DNA of 64,000 bases from Anisakis pegreffii (Eukaryota > Nematoda > Chromadorea > Rhabditida > Anisakidae), in NCBI GenBank assembly GCA_035041965.1, contig JAPYMA010002995.1, positions 1 through 64,000 on the forward strand, read 5' to 3'. The notes under the pieces are model-generated. The model was not told the DNA's origin and did not search any database. It saw only the letters and a list, made by a program, of their open reading frames with translations. The first letter of the stretch is position 1. Every line of letters starts with the position of its first letter. Below, one piece after another: positions 1-10,793 of this stretch. The translations under genes were made by a program, and so were the position numbers.

Positions 1-823
1 AGGAGCAATTTTGAAAATGTGCTAGTGCAACACACTGTTAGAGACAGCGCAAAAAAAACACGGTTAGTGATATAGCAAAATATGTCGAATCATAGATTCA
101 GAGCATTTCATGAGAACATCGTCACACACATCATAGGTCATAGTGAAAGAAGTCTGGAACAATGAGTTTGGCTGTTTTAAAAAATAATTCGAACAGGATG
201 ATGAATTCTCTTGAGAGGAAAGAGAATTTATTAAAAGGAATTATTCAAATGTTGTTTAGCACAGAATAGGAACCGCACAATAATTAATAATCGTCCTTTA
301 TATCTGCAATAGATCATGAAACCTGCAATTAAACCGCACAATCGTTACAGAGTTACTTTTGGTTTGACTCGAATTTGAGTTCATCCGAAGGGCACTTGAT
401 CTCGAGATTCGCACTCATTCAGTGCTGATGCTAGAAGAAGCAACTGCATTCCTTCTGTCTTCGATTTATGTATCCTCATAAATGTCTTTTTAAAAAGTTT
501 GGGCCGAGGTATTCAAAGCCAACTTGACGTATTTTGGCTGTTTGTAACAGTTGCGCTATTCCTTCAAAAGTATGAGGACACAGTTTCGCACAACATTATA
601 TCCTTCAGTGCAATGCTTAATTCGCACTTCCAGTCAGCAATTGGTCACTGTTCATATTCCTACGTAATGTGACTGCTTGAAATCATCGTCTAACGTCTCA
701 GCCAGTAACAAAAAACAAAAAACAACGTCATTCTGTTATTACCAATATTCCAAGGTTTAGTTCAGCAATGGATCAGTTACAAATAAACACGAATTTGGCA
801 ATGGAAAATAAAACTTTGCCAGA
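1..823. other. no recognisable gene
   Basis: No open frame of convincing length or composition and no repeat was seen. It lies 3' of the minus-strand lectin gene, so it may hold that gene's 3' UTR. Confidence 0.4.
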
Positions 824-2735
824 TCATGGCTGTAGATAAGCATTCGATTCACAGACACCGGCGATTGGCTGCTCGCTGTCACAATCATATGTTGACCATG
901 TTGAATTCAAGTTGACCATCATGCAATTCCCGGCGTTCGATGGCTGTCCTGGTGCCCAATTTGTGAAATTCAGTGGAGCTCCATTTCCCCAATACCATGG
1001 CGAATTAACGCTGTTACGACTGAGCCATGTTGCCATTGGCTTCCGATGCTTAAAGTTATCTGTAATCAAATCGCGATAAGATAACAAGTATACCTCAATT
1101 AAGTCGCTCGGTTACAGGAGCTCTTATAAATAATTTCAAGACAAGCTCGAAGTCTTCTGTGGTAAAAATCTACGACGGAACACCAACTTTTGTGACTTCC
1201 TTAACGCTTTCCTTGCTAACGCGGATCAATATATGGATTTATAGATAACGTGAGGTTACTCGAAACCAGCTGCCTTTATAGAAATCTCATCCTATCAAAT
1301 GTTCAGTCGCTGATGGAAAATTATCAGTATCTCGCCTGCTGCAGTTATCAAGTACATCATGGTCAGAAGTAGTTTGTAGCGAGGAAGGGAAACAGTCAGG
1401 GACAGGAAATATCCGGGAGTCCGAAAATGCGTTTGGGTCGACAAACGTCATTGACGTGGAATCCATGACGGAATTCCCCAAATTTCTGTCGTCAGCAATA
1501 CACTAGTCTTAAGTGAACCACGGAATAAGCTTCAGTCAGTATATCAGTCTCCCCGCTTCGAGAGTTCCCACAAGAGTCGAACGTGCGCCTGGAAAAAATC
1601 GCAAGGTATCTCATCTGGAAGCAGAAGATTTGGAATTGAAAGCCTACTGGTCACCTGATCGTTGGCACCTATATGTTCGAGTCAGCGGGTGATTTTCGAA
1701 CCCGAAATGTAGATATTCTTGTTGGGAAGAACATTTAAACCTTTGCATACCCATAATTTCATTATATTGATCTTTGTATTTAATCACCACTGGCGTCATT
1801 ACAATAAGAGGATTGTTGCTCGCGGTCTTACATGCTGTTAGTAAATTCCAGTAATTGTAAAAATAGGTCCACTGAAATAATTAAACTCGTTCAGGTCGGC
1901 TGAAACTTGGGATGAACACAACAACAGTCCTTCTGAAGCATAATCCTTTGAGTCGCAAGGTTCAAATTTTTATTGATGAAAATTGAGCACAAAGCGTTGT
2001 AGGCCATTCAAAATATTTGAGCAATATCAGGGACGGTACGATGACATAAAACACTGATATACTGAATGGTGCTGTCCAACCAGCTGAATCCTTCAACTAC
2101 TATAAGTTCGGCAGTTCTTACCTGCATATAACATTTCCTGGTCAGTCGACTATACTTGACAATAGTGTCCATTGGGCACGGATTTAGACCTGAATATAAA
2201 GGATAAATATAAAATACGCCGCTACAGTTGTTCCTCTGGAACATCTTTAAAATTAATCGCACGAAACGACATTTCAGAAAAGGTCTTTATCTTTTCGCAT
2301 TCTTACGAAATAACTGAAGAATCGAATCATAATGAATACGGATCATCGCAGAGTTTCTCAGCAAAAATCGTATTCTTCTTCATTGACCGACTCAGATTAT
2401 GAAAGTCGAAGTGGAGCTCACCAAGAGCCTTGATAACTTCTTCAGCAAATATTTCAGAATAGCAGATGTCTGGAACTGGAATTGACTGTACATTTTTGAT
2501 GTATATACTGGACACATAAGAGCCATTGAATTCGATGACACGATGTGTAACACATTGTTGATCTTGATGATATTCGAACGCATTGCATCTGTCTTTCTTG
2601 TAATAACATTCCTCAGCGCATCTCATCACAGACGGTATGTTTTCAAGTTTCACACCTTCGTATAAGTAAACCGATACATTGTGAAAATGCACGTAGTAAG
2701 CATCGTATGTGATGTCGGATTGCTGGCCATGTAAC
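824..2735 (-). CDS. C-type lectin with PAN/apple-like domain (partial model)
   Basis: Three exons can be read on the minus strand. About 2735-2392 encodes a PAN/apple-like segment with the spaced cysteines CAEECYYKKDRC and QQCVTH. 2189-2122 encodes the start of a C-type lectin domain (NPCPMDTIVKYSRLTRKCY). 1059-824 encodes its C-terminal half, with WYWGNGAPLNFTNWAPGQPS, the NCMMVN cysteine, the STWSTYDCD segment and the final CES, then TGA. The first splice is phase-consistent (CTG A / GT). The middle of the lectin domain, between 2122 and 1059, was not resolved: either I missed an exon or it is degraded. No signal-peptide exon was found upstream. Such proteins are usually secreted and bind carbohydrate. 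The long-loop EPN or QPD calcium motif is not obvious; QPS stands where a ligand triplet might be, so sugar binding is uncertain. It could be a pseudogene. Confidence 0.6.
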
Positions 2736-3599
2736 GGTACCTGCGCAAGGTATTATTATACACACTTTTACACGGTGAACAGCATCTAACAATCAATTTC
2801 TGAAGATTGCCGAACTGTGCCTAATGAACTGCTGCAATGTTTCAAAGAATTCGGTTGATCGAGAACTCAGTTTCTTATAAATGGCGTTCATATGGTTAAA
2901 AAATACCAGAATTACAAGTAGATATGTTCGCACTGCAGACCACATCTCGATTGTTGAGAAGCTTCACAATTGAGCTACGATACGAGATTTTTGGTATTAA
3001 CAACAACGGTAGCAGTGCAGAAAAGTTTGGATGGACTGAGAAGATGACAACGCTTGCTCGGTACTCGGCGATATCAAATGACAATTTGTGATTCTATCAA
3101 CGATGCGATGCTTTATATACCGCTGTCAAATGAGCATAAAAACTGCTCGTTGCCATGCGATTCATAACGTTATTGTCCCTGAATGGATCGTCTCGCTTAA
3201 ATGGAACATCAACTTCTATCAACCTGACAGTAATCACTTTATTTTTTCTTCTGTCTCGACCAAACTCGTCGTTTTTATATACTTTAGCTCCATGACTACA
3301 TCAAGAACATTACTTGAACACAATCAAAGTTGGCTCAAAAAAACCACCGTCTTCATCATTAATTTCTATGTAAAATGGATGGATACTTTGCTCTAGAACT
3401 GTCATTCACATTCAATAGCACGTCCAGTTTTTAGTTGCCTGGTAACTAGCTCAACTGATCAAATTGATCAAATCCAAAAAAAATCACAGTTTCTCGCTTG
3501 ATTTTCACGATCGTTTCAAGTACGGATTTCAATGCGTGTAAACACGAGAAAAATTGGAAACGTTTATTTGATTTGTTCGTTATCAGACATTGGTGTTAT
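2736..3599. other. no recognisable gene
   Basis: Short open frames on both strands (for example 3088-3396 plus) have no family motif and are hydrophobic or low complexity. Upstream exons of the lectin gene could lie here, but I cannot identify a signal peptide. Confidence 0.35.
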
Positions 3600-3968
3600 T
3601 TAACGCACTTTTGCATCAAACGGTAATAAACTGTAGCAAGTTGATAGAGAATAAATTAGAATAGAGGAAAGCCGAAACGAGCTGTGGGTCATGCAGCGAC
3701 TGTAATTGAAGAACGAATTAGCTTTGCCTCCATCGTGTTCGACGACAGCGGTATATTCCATGCGAACAATTTTGTCTCTAGCGGAATCGTTCAGCAGTAT
3801 GACAGTCCGAATTTTTGTCACTGTGCTTGTTTTCTGTAGATTCGCATCCTTATTTCTTTTCATGCCGTGTGGCTGGAGGTCAACAAAATTTGGTTGTTGC
3901 TGAAATGTTTCTTGCTGAGGCTGGTATGGAGGTTTTAATCCCGCCGAGAGAGAAAAATGAAGGAACAC
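3600..3968 (-). CDS. unassigned protein-like exon, Q-rich then charged
   Basis: An open minus-strand frame of about 120 residues. It has a proline/glutamine-rich start (PPYQPQQETFQQQPNFVDLQ), then a charged, protein-like stretch (KIRTVILLNDSARDKIVRME). Composition in the first 95 residues looks coding; the last part looks like read-through into an intron. It lies upstream of the PAN/lectin exons on the same strand and could be a 5' exon of that gene, or a separate unknown gene. I do not recognise the sequence, and no splice junction linking it to the lectin gene could be fixed. Confidence 0.3.
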   Translation of the reverse strand: MFLHFSLSAGLKPPYQPQQETFQQQPNFVDLQPHGMKRNKDANLQKTSTVTKIRTVILLNDSARDKIVRMEYTAVVEHDGGKANSFFNYSRCMTHSSFRLSSILIYSLSTCYSLLPFDAKVR

Positions 3969-4856
3969 AGTTGACGCTGTGACGTAAACAAAATCGTCAT
4001 GTCTCCGCGGATAATCCTCCTTTGTTGATTACGTATGAGATTCGTTGATCAGTGGTTTTACTTGAACAATATGAATATTGTGATGTAATGTGATTCTGTC
4101 CTTGAAATATTTGAAAATATTTTTGAGGACAATTATTTTATTTCGGATCGTTTATCAATTGATTGTATGTTCAAGTGCATTTGAGTTGTGAAAGTAATAT
4201 AACCTAATAAATAGTAATGATAGGAAGAAACCGAACAACTGGAATATCTACAGCGAATGTGCAAACAAGGTATATAGAGTACCGAGCTATGATCACACGA
4301 ATAGAATATTTGTTTAAAATTGAGCTCACACGATGGCGTAGTTAATAACTTCGATTGCTTGAGTAAATAAAATCAAAAAGAATATTAGGATCTGCAGTGA
4401 TTTTATGGCATCGTGACAATGCAAAGGGACAGATGTGAACTTCTATAGTGGAACTCTATGGGACTGTCATACATTTTCACAATGATTGTTACTGTCAACA
4501 TTGCGATTATGCAAGCTTATGCTTTCGTTAGCTTAATAAGATTTCATTATATGTAAACAGCGTAATGAAAATACACGTCTCAAAATGATGGGGGGCTTAC
4601 TTAATTCTCACTAAAAGCTCAACATTAATCGGACGTGTCCCTTCCCTGTTAGTATGCCAGTCAAAAGAAGCATATTATCACGGGTAAACGAAGAAAAGCA
4701 GGAAGATCACTGATTTCTAGGTCAGTGAGGTTAATGATCTGGAGATGATAATAAAAGTGTCTAAACTGCGCGAAGATAGAGAACCTCAAGTGTTTTCTAC
4801 TTTTCACATTCCAGTATTTCTGCTATTTCTAATGATAATGAGCGTTTTCGTGAATA
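3969..4856. other. no recognisable gene
   Basis: AT-rich sequence without a supported gene or clear repeat, ending at the left TIR of the element at 4857. Confidence 0.4.
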
Positions 4857-5226
4857 GTGATGTCTCTGTACCACTTTTTTGAAAACTGTTCTATTCTGTT
4901 CGTTTGGGCTCAAAAACGGCTCTATTCTGTTCAAACTCTTCCTTCCTGATTTGCGAACTGTTATACAGAAAAATTTTCCTGTTGTGTTGGTTTTTATATC
5001 TTTTCTATATCTCGACTCGGGTTGTAACTTTTAAACAACCTATCTGTACAGTCGGTCGGTGGTTCCTTTTTGCTCGCCCTTTTATGCCACGCGGTATAGT
5101 TGATTTGATTGTATATTTCGTTAGGTCCTCGCCTGGCCAACGTCTTGCTTCTGGTCCAATTTGGTTGAGTGCTCTTTTTCTGTCTCTGGGTAGAGGTTTA
5201 CGGATCGCTCCTTGTTTTATTGTACA

Positions 5227-5248
5227 CTCAAACTTGGGTAATTAAACC
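5227..5248 (-). other. exact 22-nt nematode SL1 spliced-leader sequence
   Basis: The minus strand reads GGTTTAATTACCC followed by AAGTTTGAG, all 22 bases of nematode SL1 without a mismatch. In an SL RNA gene the leader is followed directly by a GT donor, three stem-loops and an Sm site. Here it is followed by TGTACAATAAAAC, so there is no GT at the expected place, and no Sm-type AATTTTTGG was seen downstream. It is therefore not a standard SL RNA gene. It may be the 5' end of a reverse-transcribed trans-spliced mRNA, or a diverged SL RNA pseudogene, carried inside the TIR element. Confidence 0.8.
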
Positions 5249-5759
5249 TTTTATCAGCATGATATAATGCGAGCGCGTAATAGGTATAACATCATAATAT
5301 ATATATGCGAATAATCTTTAACATACATGAGCGAACGTTTTCTAGTTTATATGGCAAACGATATTGAAAACAGATATTTAACGTCAAGGAATAAATTGAA
5401 CGTTATCACTGATCACGAGATGGAGTAGTTGTTCCAGCTTCATCCTTTTATATGTTAGGAAATAGGCGTGGTGATCTTCGATTCATGAGTTTACAAATGC
5501 CGAAGTAATCTGATTAACTTTGAACGTTAAGCATTTATAATGATGACCCATGACGTGGTCTCTTCACAAAGGTACTTTTGGTATCCTTTAGTCGAGATTA
5601 GTGAGGGCAAACGATCTCTGAACACCGAGATGGTTAATTTACGTAATTCATCGGAGTCCAGTTTCGATAATCCTTTAAGCATTTGAATTAATTGCGGATT
5701 GTCCTTTAAGCATTTGAAAAGTGATCTCTGGTTAAAAGAGTCAAAGTGTAAAAGTGACG

Positions 5760-5815
5760 CCATATAATTGATCACTTCATATAATTGATCACTTCATATA
5801 ATTAATGACTTCATA
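5760..5815. repeat. short tandem repeat, 17-bp unit
   Basis: About three copies of an ACTTCATATAATTGATC-like unit, the last diverged to ATTAATG. Confidence 0.7.
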
Positions 5816-6179
5816 TATTTTGTTATTGGTTGACTTCATATATCTTGTTATGCCCACTCAGAGCAATCTATTTTTAGTCACATGATAATCATCATAGATT
5901 TTGTGCTTTCATATATATAGATATATATTTTATTTAATAATCGCGATATTTCGCGACAACTGTTTTATTCTATACCGTGGAACAGAACAGGAATAGAACA
6001 GTTTAACTGGAATAGAGACATCACTAGTCATGCCCCGGTTCGGCTTCACCTTCAATTAAACGATCGAATCTCAACATGAGCACATAAAGCTGAGAAGACC
6101 GACTATTTGGAAATGATGATCCTCAAACAGTCATGCTAATGAATGATCAATATAGATATAGTGTATTGAAATGAGCGAA

Positions 6180-7425
6180 GCCGAGCAACTGAGACAAATT
6201 CAGGAAATCAGAAAGTGAGTAGAATTGCCGCGCAAAATAAATACTTTTCTAAAAGCAGAGAATCTGGGGAATCTCACAATGTGCAGAAAATAACGTGTTA
6301 CTAGAAAAATCGAAGAGTGGCGTAACTTTGAATACCCCTTCAGCACCATAGTAATGTATGTATTGACCTATAATGATACAACGTATACGAATGAGCGCCT
6401 CTGCGCTAGTTGAAATACCTTAAAGAAAATAGCTGTGTCTCCTCAGGTAAGCAAAATCGCCCAGCAAAATATATATTTTTCTGAATGTAGAGGTTCCGCT
6501 GGATCGAACAGTGTAAAGAAATTCCCATATTTCTGGGCAAACTTGAAAATATGGTTAGCTCAAAGATGGCAATCCGCATATCGCTATATGAACGTATCGA
6601 CTGATCTACAGTGATCAATGTATATGAGTGAGCGCGACTGCGTTATTTGAGATAGATCTAAGAAAATAGCTATATCTTCTCAAGTAAGCAAAATCGCTCG
6701 GCAAAATAAGGATATTCTGAAGCTAGAGATTCTGCTGGATCCAATAGTGTACACAAAGTCATATGTTAATGAGCAAACTTGAGAGTACAGTAGGCTTGAA
6801 TGTGGTACCTGCACAGCCTTGAGATAATATTGAGAAAATATCTATATCTCCTCAAGTAAGCCAAATTACTCAGCAAAATATATGTTTTTCTGAATTTAGA
6901 GGTTTCGCTGGATCGAACAGTGTAAAAAAATTCACATGTTATAGAGCAAACCTGAGAGTACCGGCTCCTTGAAGATCGTAACGCCTATAGCACTATAGTA
7001 ATGTGTATAATTGATCTTAGAGATACAATGTATATGGATGAGCGCCTCTGCTCTAATTGAGATGGCTCTGGGAAAAACCTGAGAGTACGGTTACCTTGAA
7101 GATGGTAATGTATGCATTAATCTATAGTGATACAATGTACTGAATGAGGGCCTCTGCGTTTTTTGAGATGTCTTTAAAAAATAGCTACATCTCCTCATGT
7201 AAGCAGAACTGCTCAAATATATGGTTAGCAAGGTATATGATATTCTGAATCCACGGGTTCTGGGGAATCGAATGGTGCAAAGAATTTGATATATAACTGG
7301 GCAAACGTGAGAATACCGGTATTTTGAATATATGAACTCTTGTGGTACTACAGCGCCACTGCGCTAGTTGAGATAGCTATATATGTCCTCATGTAGGCAG
7401 AACTGCTCGATAAAATTTATGTGCA
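6180..7425. repeat. degenerate tandem satellite-like repeats
   Basis: A composite motif recurs with variation. It comprises GAGCGCCTCTGCG (near 6391, 6630, 7040, 7145 and 7350), TTGAGAT, a 'tcctcaagtaagcaaaat' block, a 'tctgaatgtagaggttccgctggatc' type block, and 'gggcaaacttgagagtac'. Spacing is irregular, roughly 100-240 bases. No coding content was seen. It looks like an old tandem array eroded by indels. Confidence 0.7.
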
Positions 7426-7430
7426 TTAGC

Positions 7431-7708
7431 TCCGGGGTTAGATGACTACGGTAACTAGACACGCCCCCAGTTAATGCAACCAACAGCAGCATTATCCCGG
7501 CGTTAGATGACTACGGTAACTAGCCACGCCCCCAGTTAATGCAACCAACAACAGTACTACCCCGGGGTTAAATGATTACGGTAACTAGCCACGCCCACAG
7601 TTATTGCAACCAACAACAGTACTACCCCGGGATTAAATGATTACGGTAACTAGCCACGCCCAAAGTTAATGCAACCAACAGCAGTACTACCCCCAAGTTA
7701 AATGGCTA
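7431..7708. repeat. 65-bp tandem repeat, about 4.2 copies
   Basis: The marker TTAGATGACTACGG or TTAAATGATTACGG occurs at 7438, 7503, 7568 and 7633, with a truncated copy at 7698, giving a constant 65-bp spacing. Copies share GGTAACTAGCCACGCCC and AGTTAATGCAACCAAC and differ by a few substitutions. No CRISPR logic applies: there are no unique spacers between conserved repeats. Confidence 0.9.
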
Positions 7709-8208
7709 CTTTTTGGCGCAGTAGATTCAGAAGCTTACTGTGAAATTCCGTTATATTGAGAACACATTGGTGTAAAATATTAATAGCAACGATTTTCTAA
7801 AGCCATCTCACCTAGCTGAGTGACTCATTCCAATACATATTGTCTGTATTGCTATCAGCACGGATTCATTTCAGTTGGTATTAGTGTGCATGTGACATCT
7901 AGTGCACAGTAGGCCAATAATCTTCAACTTCGAGTACAAATTTGCAATTCTTGGTTGTATTCTATTTCTCACCTCAGGTAAATTGAGTATATCCGTAACA
8001 TCAATCCAAACTACCCAGTTGTTGTTTAGTGCTTATCATTGATTTATTTGTCGTTGCACTGATCATAATTAGCTGCGAACATGCCTATTTACTCAAACAG
8101 AGTTAACTTCAATTGAAATACTTCTCATTGTTCCACAAAGCAGCTGTACATATGCGAAGATAGAATGTCTTCATGCATGCGATGGCTGAGGCGTGTTCTG
8201 TGGGGGAT
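7709..8208. other. no recognisable gene
   Basis: Nothing supported between the 65-bp array and the MULE left end. Confidence 0.4.
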
Positions 8209-8937
8209 AGTGACAGTTCGCCAAGTGAATGAAGAGGGATTTTCATTTGATATATGTTCAGAAATGTGAATTTCTTACCTATTCAACGAGAATTAATCCG
8301 GGCAAATCATATCATTTTATAGCGCATATCCAGGAGAACAAAATAACTGATAGGTTTGCCAGTGATCAATATATCTTCGAGATTTTTGAATTCGCGTTAA
8401 GGGCAAAAATGCAACAGAATCTTTCAGTTGGTACCCACTCGACAAGAAAATTTTTAAATCATGATATATACCATGTTATAGTCGAGATTTAATACAACAG
8501 AAATCATTTTAGATTTTGTCGCCAATTGTTAAGTTAAGAGAGTTATGACGCTTGGCGTGAGCAATAGTGATGTTCACTGGTCACAATTGGCATACTTAGT
8601 GAAGAAATTGAAATTCTCTCTACTGCAGATATAAAAATTGGGCGGAATGTTGTATACCATGTTGTAGCCGAGTCTGAGTACCAGAGATTTTGTCGCCAAT
8701 TGTTAAGTTAAGAGAGTTATGACGCTTGGCGTGAGCAATAGTGATGTTCAGTGGTCACGATTGGTATGCTTAGTGAAGAAATTGAAATTGAAATCGATAG
8801 CTGAAACTGTTGTCGACACCTTCCGTATACCGAAAAGTTATCGTCAAATGCTGCGATCGAAGATATTTGGGATATCAGAAAGGTTTGTATAAGGTTTTTC
8901 TACAATAATTTCTCTATTGTAAAAGGAAACCTATGTT

Positions 8938-9612
8938 CCATGCCTTTCAGATGGCTTTTGAAAGAGGATGCCGAGAACGGTATCCTATTGTTTGCATCTG
9001 ACAACTTGTTAAAAGCTCAGTCAGATATCGTGGTTGCTGACGCAACATTTTCGATTGCCCCGAAACGATTTTATCAAGTGTTTACAATGCATGCGCAGGC
9101 TAGCGGAAATTCTGTTTACAATGTTTGCGAATGTTTCATCGCATGGTGGTATTGCTCATAATTAGTACTTGATCAGATAATATGTTGCAGGTTAACAACG
9201 GGGACGGTCGTGAGTGATTTCGCACGGTAATTGTGTTGATGACGAATAAGTTCAGAAAAACACATGGTGCTGTTTTCGGGGTTATTACAGAACATTGGCG
9301 TAGGATGAACATCGAGCCCCGTTTTCAGTCCTTTCAGACGGATTTCGAAAACGCCCTTATGCTCGCAGTGGGAGACCACTTCGACGAGAACAAGGTATGT
9401 TCAATTCATCATCATGGGTAGTGTCTGAAGCTGGTGATTGACAAAATAGCAGATGACCTGTGACAATTTGAGGTCAAAGGCTGTTTGTTTCATCTCGACC
9501 AAGCAATTCTTCACAAGGTGAGGTCGATGGGACTCATGAAATTTTATAACGACCGTGGCGTAATCCATCATTGGCTACGGAAGATTCTTGCACTAGCTCT
9601 TATCCCAGAAGG
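8938..9612 (+). pseudogene. MULE transposase remnant
   Basis: Three pieces together resemble a MULE transposase catalytic domain. 8940-9161 has VVADATFSIAPKRFYQVFTM, with the first Asp. 9233-9418 has TNKFRKTHGAVF then QTDFENALMLAVG, with the second Asp. About 9470-9610 has VKGCLFHLDQAILHKVRSMG and WLRKILALALIPE, the C/H region. They lie in different frames and are broken by stops near 9162 and 9420. An intron could explain one junction (GTTGCAG at about 9190), but the second break and the missing N- and C-terminal parts point to a dead copy. It lies between the MULE TIRs in the expected position. Confidence 0.75.
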
Positions 9613-10133
9613 TAAATTTTAGTCCATTTCGATGCTTGCTATACCTCTGCAAGCCATAACCAAATTTCGTTTATATCCTCCCATTTTCAGAGCTACTGTA
9701 AATTCGATTGTTACTGTGAATTCGATTTTATACTTTTAGCAGCTTTTCTTATTGTATGACCTCAGTATGAACGACAGATGGCTTTCAGTTGAATTCGGCG
9801 TTGAAAAGATCGAAGCAGTTCTTTTTTGAATTCAGTATTTAGTCGTCTGTATTTCAGTGCTAAATATTTACATTCCACTGTTTTATCATACCATGCGATT
9901 TTTTGAGTTTATCATTGTAAATTTTATTGTGAATTCGATTTTATATTTATATTACTCTTTAAAAGTGTACACTGTTATTATAAATGATGAATATCAGTCG
10001 GTTTATAGTCAGTGAGAGTACTAGTGATCATCACCATTGCTCACGCCGAGCGTCATAATTCTCTTAACTTAACAATTGGCGAAAAAATCTAAAAAAAATT
10101 TCTGTTGAACAAACAATCCAACCGTTTCGGCTA

Positions 10134-10216
10134 CAATCAAACCGCAGAATTGCTCTATTTTTTGGTCCAAACACCATATGGTTTCGAGTCCATTTGTTGG
10201 GGGTACAGTTATCGGT
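10134..10216 (+). repeat. mini-element of about 80 bp, copy 1 (inside MULE right arm)
   Basis: This segment, containing AAACACCATATGGTTTCGAG, is absent from the equivalent place in the left MULE arm. It recurs at 10616-10697 with few differences. Confidence 0.8.
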
Positions 10217-10615
10217 ATATATCATGATTTAAAATTTTTCCTGTTGGGTGGGTACCAATTGAAAGTATCTGTTGCATTTTTGCCCTTAACGCGAATTCAA
10301 ACATCTCGAACATATGTCTATCGCTGGCAAACATATCAGTTATGTTTTGTTTTACTGGATCTGCGCTACAAAATGCTATATGATTTGCCCGGATTTATTA
10401 CCGTCGAATAGGTAAAAAATTCACATTTCTGAACATATATCAAATGAAAATCTCACTTCCGTCGCTTGACGAACTGTCACTCCGTTCATACTTGGCGAAG
10501 TGTGTGTATACCTTCTGTGGGTGTGTTAGACCACACCCCCTTTTTCCTTGATCTACACTGCAGGATTACCGAGCAATGGGTTGTGATGCCATATTAGAGC
10601 AAGCATTCACGTTTT

Positions 10616-10697
10616 CAATCAAGCCGCAGAATTGCTATTTTTTTGGTCCAAACACCATATGGTTTCGAGTCCATTTGTTGGGGGTACGATTATCGGT
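10616..10697 (+). repeat. mini-element of about 80 bp, copy 2 (outside the MULE)
   Basis: A near-identical direct repeat of 10134-10216. It sits about 95 bases upstream of the beta-adaptin start codon, so it may fall in that gene's promoter or outron. Confidence 0.8.
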
Positions 10698-10793
10698 TAC
10701 GCGTTGAGCGAGTAGAAATGATGATTTGATCGCATGAAAGTTGTTAATTAATGTTTTCGTTTAGGAGAAAACCATTACAGATACATATTCACA

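Larger units (their letters stand above)
4857..6024. mobile_element. TIR element of about 1.17 kb with TA flanks
   Basis: The left end begins GTGATGTCTC at 4857 and the right end finishes GAGACATCAC at 6024. Beyond these ten perfect bases, imperfect inverted similarity runs for roughly 45 bases and includes a CTGTTCTATTC block on both sides. Each end is flanked by TA (4855-4856 and 6025-6026), as expected for a TA target duplication of the Tc1/mariner type. No transposase was recognised. Two open frames inside (4904-5245 plus and 5775-5527 minus) resemble nothing I know. The element contains an exact SL1 sequence (minus strand, 5227-5248) and a short tandem repeat near 5760-5815. It is probably non-autonomous. 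Confidence 0.65.
8209..10481. mobile_element. Mutator-like (MULE) DNA transposon, decayed
   Basis: The outer ends match as inverted repeats: AGTGACAGTTCG at 8209-8220 and its reverse complement at 10470-10481. Similarity continues inward for several hundred bases (left about 8209-8575, right about 10020-10481), including GATTTTCATTTGATATATG and CGCCAATTGTTAAGTTAAG in opposite orientation. Very long TIRs are characteristic of MULEs, and the interior holds a MULE-type transposase remnant. Inside the left arm a unit of about 175 bp is tandemly duplicated (around 8466-8640 and 8640-8760). The right arm carries an extra 80-bp segment that the left arm lacks. Confidence 0.8.

Noticed and set aside
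5147..5248. Functional SL1 RNA gene
   Set aside because: The bases after the leader lack the GT donor, and no Sm-binding site or expected stem-loops were seen.
7431..7708. CRISPR-like array
   Set aside because: Units are contiguous with no unique spacers, and the genome is animal.
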